Below, in pieces: positions 19,192 through 24,440 of a stretch of DNA of 24,440 nt; within the stretch, counting starts at the first letter, position 1; each line of letters begins with the position of its first letter. The stretch lies in the NCBI GenBank assembly GCA_964564695.1, contig CAZMCC010000061.1, forward strand, positions 1 to 24,440. Direction: 5' to 3'. Below the pieces are notes generated by a model, which saw only the letters and a program-made list of their open reading frames with translations, searched no databases and had not been told where the DNA came from. A program made the translations under genes and the position numbers. The DNA comes from CAZMCC01 sp964564695. GTDB lineage: Bacteria; Planctomycetota; Phycisphaerae; Phycisphaerales; UBA1924.

Positions 19192-21930
19192 TTACTCGCC
19201 CGATTCGGCCGGCACGCGGGCGGCGGCCACCACGGTGTCGCCCTCGTCGAGCCTCGCCACCCGAACGCCCTGCGTCCCGCGTCCGCACAGGCGGATCTCG
19301 GCGGAGGGCATGCGGACGAGCTTGCCCTGGCGGGTCACGACGATGATGTCGTCGGTCTCGTGCACGCCCAGGGCGGCGACGGCCTTGCCATTGCGGTCGG
19401 TGACGGCGATGTCGGCCCGGCCCTTGCCGCCGCGCGACTGCGAGCGGGGCTTGCCGGTCTCGGGCTGGACGCGGTACTCGTCGACGGGCGTGCGCTTGCC
19501 GTAGCCGCTCACGGTGATGGTGAGGAGCGAGAGCGACCCGTCGGAGGTCATGAGGTCGCCGTCGACGTCGGGCTTCATGCCCACGACGATGGCGCCGACG
19601 ACCTGATCGGCGTCGGCGAGCTCGATGCCCTTGACGCCGGCGGCCGGGCGGCCCATGAGCCGCGCGTCCTCTTCGTTGAAGCGGATGGCCTGCCCGGCCT
19701 CGGTCGCGAGGAGCACGTCGTCGTTGCCGCCCGTGACGATGACGTCGAGCAGCGCGTCGCCTTCCTTGAGGCCGACGGCGATGAGGCCGGCCTTGGACAC
19801 GTTGCGGTATTCCTTGAGGGCCGTGCGCTTCACGATGCCCTGCACGCTCACGAACGTGAGGAAGTTGCTGCCGGCCTCGAAGTTCTTGACGTTGAGGTAG
19901 GCGCAGGCCCGCTCGCCCTCGCGCAAGTCGATGATGTTCACGAGCGGACGGCCCTTGGTCTGGCGGGCCATCTCGGGGAGCTCGTAGACCTTGATCTTGA
20001 AGACGCGGCCGGTGTTCGTGAAGCAGAGCAGGTCGTCGTGCGTGCTCGCCACGAAGAAGTGCTCGAGGAAGTCCTCGTCCTTGGCAGTGCCGGCGATGAT
20101 GCCCTTGCCGCCGCGCCCCTGCTGCTTGTACGTGTCGAGCGCGACGCGCTTGGCGTAGCCGGCGTGCGAGATCGTGACGGCCATGTCCTGCACCTGGATC
20201 AGGGCGGCCATGTTGAAGTCGTCGTCGGCGGCGTCCTGGATCTCGGTGGACCGCTGGACGTTGTAGCGCTGGCGCATCTGGGCGCAGTCGGCCTTGACGA
20301 GGGCCAGCAGGCGCTCGCGGCTCGCGAGGATCGACTCGTATTCCTCGATCTGCTCGACCACGCCGCGATACTCGGCGGTGAGCTTCTCGATCTCGAGGCC
20401 CACGAGCTGGATCAGTCGCAGCTCGCCGATCTTCTCGGCCTGGACGCGCGAGAGCGCGACGCCTGCATCGCCCGCGGCGGCGACCGTTCGCAGCAGGCGC
20501 GGCGGCATCAGCGGCGCGAACTTGTGGTCGCCCGCGATGCGGAACCGGCGGGCCATGAGGGCGTCGATCGCGTCCTGTCGCGTGCGCGAGGCGCGGATGA
20601 GCCGGATGACCTCGTCGATGTCGCAGACCGCGTAGATAAGCCCCTCAAGGATGTGGGCCTTCTTGCGGGCCTCGACCAGCAGGTAATTCGTCCGGCGCCG
20701 GATCACCTCGACCCGGTGCTCGATGTAGTACTTGATCGTCTCGATCAGCCCCAGCGTCCGCGGCTGGCGGTTCACCAGCGCGATCGAGTTGATGCTGAAC
20801 GTCTGCTGCAGCGGCGTGTACTCGTAGAGCTGCTTCTCGACCACCGCGGGGTCGGCGCCGCGCTTGAGCTCGATGACGATCCGCACCGGGCTCTTGGCCG
20901 AGCTTTCGTCGCGGGCGTCGGAGATCTCCGTGATCTTGTCGGCCTCGATCGCGTCGCGGATGCGCTCGATGAGCGTCGTGAGGCCGAGGTTGTAGGGGAT
21001 CTGCTCGATGACGAGCTGGTGCCGGTCCTTGCTGCCCTCGAGCGGCTCGACGCGCACGCGACCGCGCAGGGTCACCTTGCCGCGCCCCGTCGCATAGCCC
21101 TCGACGATGCCGCGGCGCCCGAGGATGATGCCGCCGGTGGGGAAGTCCGGGCCCTTCATGCCGACGAACTTCACGCGACGCCCCCCCCCACCCGTCTCCG
21201 GCGTCTCCTCCACCACGTCGGTCATCAGGTCCTGCAGCCCGATGTCGGGCTGCTCGATCACGCGCACGATGGAGTCGAGCACCTCGACGGGGTTGTTCGG
21301 CGCGAGGCTCGTCGCCATGCCGACGGCGATGCCGACGCCGCCGTTGACGAGCAGGTTCGGGAACTTGCCCGGGAGCACCGTGGGCTCTTCGAGGCGGTCG
21401 TCGTAGTTGGGCTGCTTGTCGACGGTGCCGAGATCGAGGTCCTCGAGCATGTCGACCGCGGCGTGGGTCATGCGGGCCTCGGTGTACCGCATCGCGGCCG
21501 GGGCGTCCGGCGCGATCGAGCCGAAGTTGCCCTGGGGATCGACGAGGCGGACTCGCATCCGCCAGGACTGGGCCATGCCGACCATGGTCGGGTAGATCAC
21601 GGACTCGCCGTGCGGGTGGTAGTTGCCGCTCGTGTCGCCGCAGATCTTGGCGCACTTGAGGTGCTTGCGTCCGGGGACGAGGCGGAGGTCGTTCATCGCG
21701 ACGAGGATGCGCCGCTGGCTGGGCTTGAGCCCGTCACGGACATCGGGCAGGGCCCGGTCCATGATCGTGGACATCGCGTAGGTGAGGTACGAGTCCTGGA
21801 GCTCGCGTTCGATCGCCAGGTCGACGATCATGCCGGCGTTGCTGCCCGGTCCTGAGGGGCCTGAAGGGGTCGGATCCGCGGGGGGAACTGGGGGCATAGG
21901 GGGGGGAACGGGCACGTCCGCGTCAGGCAT
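19192..21930 (-). CDS. gyrA: DNA gyrase subunit A
   Basis: The 912-residue type II topoisomerase subunit cuts and rejoins DNA. The breakage domain begins SYLTYAMSTIMDRALPDVRD and holds the active-site tyrosine in PAAMRYTEAR (Y149). The quinolone-determining region reads YHPHGESVIYP, with Ser110 at the E. coli S83 position and Pro114 at the D87 position. The C-terminal pinwheel has the GyrA box QGRGGKG (~600), which supports gyrase rather than topoisomerase IV, then repeats such as GRVFKIKVYELPEMARQTKG, GGKGRADIAV and RGTQGVRVARL. A Pro-rich 33-residue N-terminal extension precedes the family start. ATG 21930 has GGAG six nt upstream; ATG 21831 has none. gyrB is not adjacent. A hairpin repeat follows the stop. 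Confidence 0.97.
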   Translation of the reverse strand: MPDADVPVPPPMPPVPPADPTPSGPSGPGSNAGMIVDLAIERELQDSYLTYAMSTIMDRALPDVRDGLKPSQRRILVAMNDLRLVPGRKHLKCAKICGDTSGNYHPHGESVIYPTMVGMAQSWRMRVRLVDPQGNFGSIAPDAPAAMRYTEARMTHAAVDMLEDLDLGTVDKQPNYDDRLEEPTVLPGKFPNLLVNGGVGIAVGMATSLAPNNPVEVLDSIVRVIEQPDIGLQDLMTDVVEETPETGGGGRRVKFVGMKGPDFPTGGIILGRRGIVEGYATGRGKVTLRGRVRVEPLEGSKDRHQLVIEQIPYNLGLTTLIERIRDAIEADKITEISDARDESSAKSPVRIVIELKRGADPAVVEKQLYEYTPLQQTFSINSIALVNRQPRTLGLIETIKYYIEHRVEVIRRRTNYLLVEARKKAHILEGLIYAVCDIDEVIRLIRASRTRQDAIDALMARRFRIAGDHKFAPLMPPRLLRTVAAAGDAGVALSRVQAEKIGELRLIQLVGLEIEKLTAEYRGVVEQIEEYESILASRERLLALVKADCAQMRQRYNVQRSTEIQDAADDDFNMAALIQVQDMAVTISHAGYAKRVALDTYKQQGRGGKGIIAGTAKDEDFLEHFFVASTHDDLLCFTNTGRVFKIKVYELPEMARQTKGRPLVNIIDLREGERACAYLNVKNFEAGSNFLTFVSVQGIVKRTALKEYRNVSKAGLIAVGLKEGDALLDVIVTGGNDDVLLATEAGQAIRFNEEDARLMGRPAAGVKGIELADADQVVGAIVVGMKPDVDGDLMTSDGSLSLLTITVSGYGKRTPVDEYRVQPETGKPRSQSRGGKGRADIAVTDRNGKAVAALGVHETDDIIVVTRQGKLVRMPSAEIRLCGRGTQGVRVARLDEGDTVVAAARVPAESGE

Positions 21931-22031
21931 TGGGGGCTCCGCGCCGGGGACGTTTTTTCGACGCTCCGGCGGTCCCCAAATGGTATGCAAACCGGCCCTT
22001 GCCGGCTCGCCTCCCGCGTGGGTTTTTACCC

Positions 22032-23942
22032 TTATTTCGTCGGAGTTTCCGCGCCGGGAGCCTTCACCTGGGCGTCGAGCGCCGTGATCGCCCGCGTGTA
22101 CGCCAGAAGGGTGTACACCGAGGCATCGGCGGTCATCTTGTGGTCCCACGGCGCCGCCCGCACGCCGCCCGCCGCACGGATGCGTTCGCGGTACATCCAC
22201 AGCGTCGATTCGTCGGCCTGGAGCTGGCGGAGAAACCGCAAGGCGCCGATGAGCCGCACGATCTGGCCGGGGCGTTCCTGATCGGTCGTGAGCCGGGCAT
22301 CGGCGAGCGCCCCGGCGAGGAACGCGATCGGGCGGCCAGTGGCCGCGGTCGGCAGCATCGCCGGCCCGCGCGTGAAGACGATGCCGCCGACGAGGTCGAG
22401 CCCTTCTGCGCCGGCGTCGGCCGGGGTGAGCTGGTGTTCCCACACGCGGTCGCGCATGGAGCGCAGGGCCGGGGCCGATGCGATCTCCTTGGCGCCGTCG
22501 AGATCGGCCAGTTCCTGCGCTGCCCATCCCAGCCACGGCATCTGCGACACGAGCTCGCCCGGCGGCGTATCGGTGAACGCCCGCTGCACGCCGGCCCGGG
22601 CGAGGTTCAATACCTCCGCCCGCTGCGGTTCCCTGGCGGCCCGGGCAGCCCGGACGAGCGCGCACGCCACGAGCCCGCGGGCCGCGGGCGGGATCACCGA
22701 GCTGAACCCCTTGGTCTCGTCGAACGCCTTGGTGACTTCGACCGCAACGGGGGTCAGCTTGGCCCGGATCTCCGCCTCGATCGCGGGGTCCTCGTTCAGC
22801 GCCAGCACCCGCTCGCCCGCGACCACGGCCGCGGCCCGGGCGACCAGCGATGCACCCTGCACGCTCTCGACCGAGTCGAGCCACTGGCGGACGAGGTTGC
22901 CCCGCCACTCGGGGTGACCGATGCGCGTGTACTCGATGAGGGCCGCGAACGTCAGCTGCATCGCCAGCTCGGGGTCGCTCGCGGGCGTGCTCGCGCCCGT
23001 CACCGGCGCGTAGGTTCCCAGGTCGGCCCGCTCGGCGGCGTTGAACCGCGAAGCCAGGTGCGTCGCCACGCGCTCGGCCGACAGGACCAGCTCGCGATAT
23101 GTGATCTGCGACGTATCGACGATCTGGTGGCCGCGGTACAGCAGGGTCGGAACCGCATCGGGGGCGAGCTGGGCCGCGTGCACGATCGGGAACTTCACGA
23201 GCGTGATGCCGCGGTCGGTGCGGAGCGTCCTGGCGGGAACAACGCCCAGGGCGGGATCGCCGGTCGCCTTCGAGACGCACGAGGCGAGCGCGTCGCCCGG
23301 GCTCAGCCCCAGCGCCAGCTGCTGGCTCGGGAACATCCACACGCCCTCGCCGTTGGGCATGATCGCCCCGACACCCTCGAGCCCGGGGGCGACCTCGAGG
23401 TTCGCCTGCTCGATCTCGTCGATGAGCAGCGGCGTGGGCTCACCGGCGATCTCGACGCTCAGGAGCAGCGAGCCGAGGAGGACCCGGCGGACTTCGGGCG
23501 TCTCGGCCGTCAGCCCGTAGCTCGTGCGGATGGCCAGGAGCGCATCGCGAACCGCCCGCGCCGCGACCGCGGCGCGGGTAGTCGCGTCGGGCGCAAGGGC
23601 CGCGGCCCGCGGCTCCATCCCCGTCACCCGGGCGACGACGTCGGTGGCGTTGCGGACAGTGAGGCACACCCCGCTGACGCGGACCCAGGCGTCGCCACCT
23701 TGAGGAACGACGTCGCCGGGCGCGCCCGCGAGCAGGTGCTCGCGCATCCCCGCGTGGATGCGAAGAGCGTCGGCCGACGTCGGGACGGCGGGCGCGAGGT
23801 TCTCGGGCCGGATCTGAATCGCCGGGGGCGCGGCCTGGGACGCGGGTGCGTCGGCGCCAGGTTGGGCGGTGTGGGCGGTGGTTCCGATAGCCGTGCCCGT
23901 CACGCACCCCACACCCACGAGCACGACGCAGTTGTGCAACAT
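22032..23942 (-). CDS. Unknown exported protein, 636 residues
   Basis: I do not recognise this protein. ATG 23942 gives an uncharged hydrophobic start (CVVLVGVGCVTGTAIG) that may act as an export signal; Cys13 after VGVG is a weak lipobox candidate. The body alternates helices and strands. Notable segments are AWVRVSGVCLTVRNATDVVA, a SQQLALGLSPGDALASCVSK stretch, PTLLYRGHQIVDTSQITYRE, and an Ala-rich helical second half (residues ~330-600) that looks like an alpha-solenoid. No catalytic motif stands out. The frame stays open upstream to 24272, but that part covers the palindromic element and terminator and is not coding-like. No Shine-Dalgarno site is visible. The gene lies 101 nt upstream of gyrA on the same strand; the gap (21931-22031) has a weak hairpin (gccggc/gccggt) but no clear promoter. 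Confidence 0.7.
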   Translation of the reverse strand: MLHNCVVLVGVGCVTGTAIGTTAHTAQPGADAPASQAAPPAIQIRPENLAPAVPTSADALRIHAGMREHLLAGAPGDVVPQGGDAWVRVSGVCLTVRNATDVVARVTGMEPRAAALAPDATTRAAVAARAVRDALLAIRTSYGLTAETPEVRRVLLGSLLLSVEIAGEPTPLLIDEIEQANLEVAPGLEGVGAIMPNGEGVWMFPSQQLALGLSPGDALASCVSKATGDPALGVVPARTLRTDRGITLVKFPIVHAAQLAPDAVPTLLYRGHQIVDTSQITYRELVLSAERVATHLASRFNAAERADLGTYAPVTGASTPASDPELAMQLTFAALIEYTRIGHPEWRGNLVRQWLDSVESVQGASLVARAAAVVAGERVLALNEDPAIEAEIRAKLTPVAVEVTKAFDETKGFSSVIPPAARGLVACALVRAARAAREPQRAEVLNLARAGVQRAFTDTPPGELVSQMPWLGWAAQELADLDGAKEIASAPALRSMRDRVWEHQLTPADAGAEGLDLVGGIVFTRGPAMLPTAATGRPIAFLAGALADARLTTDQERPGQIVRLIGALRFLRQLQADESTLWMYRERIRAAGGVRAAPWDHKMTADASVYTLLAYTRAITALDAQVKAPGAETPTK

Positions 23943-24078
23943 GCGTTGGATCCCGGCAACGGCGTTCTCGGACGCCAGTGCCCCTGCGGCCGTGCGCGGG
24001 GCGTTTCGCGCCCTGCGTGCATTCCGGCACGCCTGTTGTACTCTGTCTGGTGACAACCAAAGACGCGAAAGGGCCCCG

Positions 24079-24159
24079 ATGAAGTCCGCATTGATTCTCA
24101 CCATGTACCGCAAGCGTATCGCCGTGCTGACGCTCCTGAGCTTCGTGGCGATGTGCTGA
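24079..24159 (+). CDS. 26-residue hydrophobic peptide
   Basis: ATG 24079 to TGA 24159 encodes a peptide starting MKSALILTMYRKRIAV and ending LTLLSFVAMC. It has a basic centre (YRKR) followed by a hydrophobic run and a terminal cysteine, the profile of a signal-peptide stub or a tiny membrane peptide. A GAAAGGG sequence 7 nt upstream could bind the ribosome, and TACTCT at 24039-24044 could be a -10 box without a good -35. A two-hairpin palindromic element starts 12 nt after the stop. It may be a genuine small gene or the stub of an interrupted exported protein. Confidence 0.35.
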   Translation: MKSALILTMYRKRIAVLTLLSFVAMC

Positions 24160-24170
24160 AGACCCCTCGC

Positions 24171-24254
24171 CGGGTGCCCGGGCGGAGCTCTGTCCGCCCG
24201 GTGACTTGATCGGCCGTGTACAGCCCGGCGGACAAAGCTCCGCCGGGGCACCCG
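24171..24254. repeat. Two-hairpin (REPIN-like) palindromic element
   Basis: The 84-bp element has perfect 9-bp outer inverted repeats (cgggtgccc 24171-24179, gggcacccg 24246-24254). Inside are two inverted hairpins with 9-bp stems: 24178-24186/24193-24201 (loop gctctg) and 24224-24232/24239-24247 (loop caaagc, nearly the complement of the first loop). The layout is the same as the element in the aspartokinase gene, with unrelated sequence. Confidence 0.82.
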
Positions 24255-24278
24255 CATCCGACAACCACACAAACAAAA

Positions 24279-24307
24279 AGGGCCCGGACGAATCTCGTCC
24301 GGGCCCT
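24279..24307 (-). terminator. Intrinsic terminator, probably bidirectional
   Basis: The perfect 13-bp stem agggcccggacga/tcgtccgggccct has a 3-nt loop. On the minus strand it is followed by TTTTTGTTTGTG, a canonical Rho-independent terminator 48 nt after the stop of the gene ending at 24355. On the plus strand it is followed by GTTGGTTTTTC, so it may also end the small-peptide transcript. Confidence 0.9.
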
Positions 24308-24354
24308 GTTGGTTTTTCAGGCTTCACGGCGCGGGCTCAAGAGCCGGCCCGGGA

Positions 24355-24440
24355 TCACTCGCCCTTCTTCTTCGGCGTGGGGAGCACGAACTTGTCGCTG
24401 CCCATGGCCTCGATGATCCCGTTGGCCACCTCGTCGGCCG
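24355..24440 (-). CDS. 3' end of an unidentified gene (runs off the window)
   Basis: The last 28 codons of a minus-strand frame read ADEVANGIIEAMGSDKFVLP then TPKKKGE and TGA at 24355-24357. Codon use and a basic C-terminal tail look genuine, and a textbook intrinsic terminator follows 48 nt later. The fragment is too short to assign a family. Confidence 0.65.
   Translation of the reverse strand, partial: ADEVANGIIEAMGSDKFVLPTPKKKGE

Noticed and set aside
21586..21620. Pro at the GyrA Asp87 position as acquired quinolone resistance
   Set aside because: The Ser83-equivalent is retained, and 'HPHGE.VIYPT' is to my knowledge a common form in PVC-type GyrA, so it is a lineage feature rather than a resistance mutation.
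19039..21855. 938-codon plus-strand open frame opposite gyrA
   Set aside because: It is antisense to an unmistakable gyrA, and the translation is Asp/His/Leu/Arg-rich without any recognisable motif. Long antisense frames are expected at this GC content.
21930..24053. 707-codon plus-strand open frame opposite the exported protein gene
   Set aside because: The translation is Arg/Gly/His-rich with no hydrophobic core, while the minus frame has normal protein character.
1..24440. CRISPR arrays, tRNA genes, insertion-sequence transposases
   Set aside because: I saw no regularly spaced direct repeats, no tRNA-like cloverleaf with a CCA or T-loop signature, and no transposase motif on either strand.

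Overview
The window is high-GC bacterial DNA, most likely from a planctomycete of the Phycisphaerae (PVC superphylum). Three things point there: the partial 16S rRNA at the left edge, a 53-residue basic protein resembling the PVC signature family, and the overall gene style (long Pro/Ala-rich linkers, many GTG starts, few Shine-Dalgarno sites, many palindromic elements). The class assignment is my reading of the 16S by eye and has not been checked by alignment.

Layout. 1-1322: 5' half of a 16S rRNA gene on the minus strand with its leader and a TTGACT-16-TAAACT promoter. 1323-3094: a coupled minus-strand pair, a TIM-barrel sugar isomerase-like gene and comF. 3288-4706: a lower-GC foreign-looking patch with a truncated methyltransferase remnant, an Mrr/NucS-type nuclease and a small coupled ORF. 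4707-6096: a conserved-loop hairpin, the small basic protein and a membrane-anchored protein. 6258-6803: an isolated NADH dehydrogenase subunit I gene. 6888-10393: a minus-strand methionine/threonine-branch operon (cystathionine gamma-synthase-type enzyme, then aspartokinase-homoserine dehydrogenase) behind a strong promoter and a probable SAM-clan riboswitch. 10488-12108: a polytopic membrane protein and an opposing unknown ORF with a leaderless promoter. 12394-14423: a secreted alpha/beta-hydrolase-fold protein lacking its catalytic residues, coupled to pyrF. 14587-17247: a DUF971 protein and recG. 17204-19074: an ECF sigma factor coupled to a DUF4349 membrane protein. 19192-21930: gyrA. 22032-23942: an unknown exported protein. 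24079-24440: a tiny hydrophobic peptide, a two-hairpin palindromic element, an intrinsic terminator and the 3' end of one more gene.

How the parts work together. In the methionine operon the aspartokinase-homoserine dehydrogenase has no ACT regulatory domains, so SAM sensing by the leader RNA may replace protein allostery. Four gene pairs are joined by 4-nt GTGA/ATGA overlaps, which implies translational coupling. At least five palindromic elements, in several families, sit at gene ends. One has inserted in frame inside the aspartokinase domain, and another supplies the C-terminal tail of the DUF971 protein. This palindrome activity is the most distinctive feature of the window, followed by the riboswitch operon and the nuclease patch.
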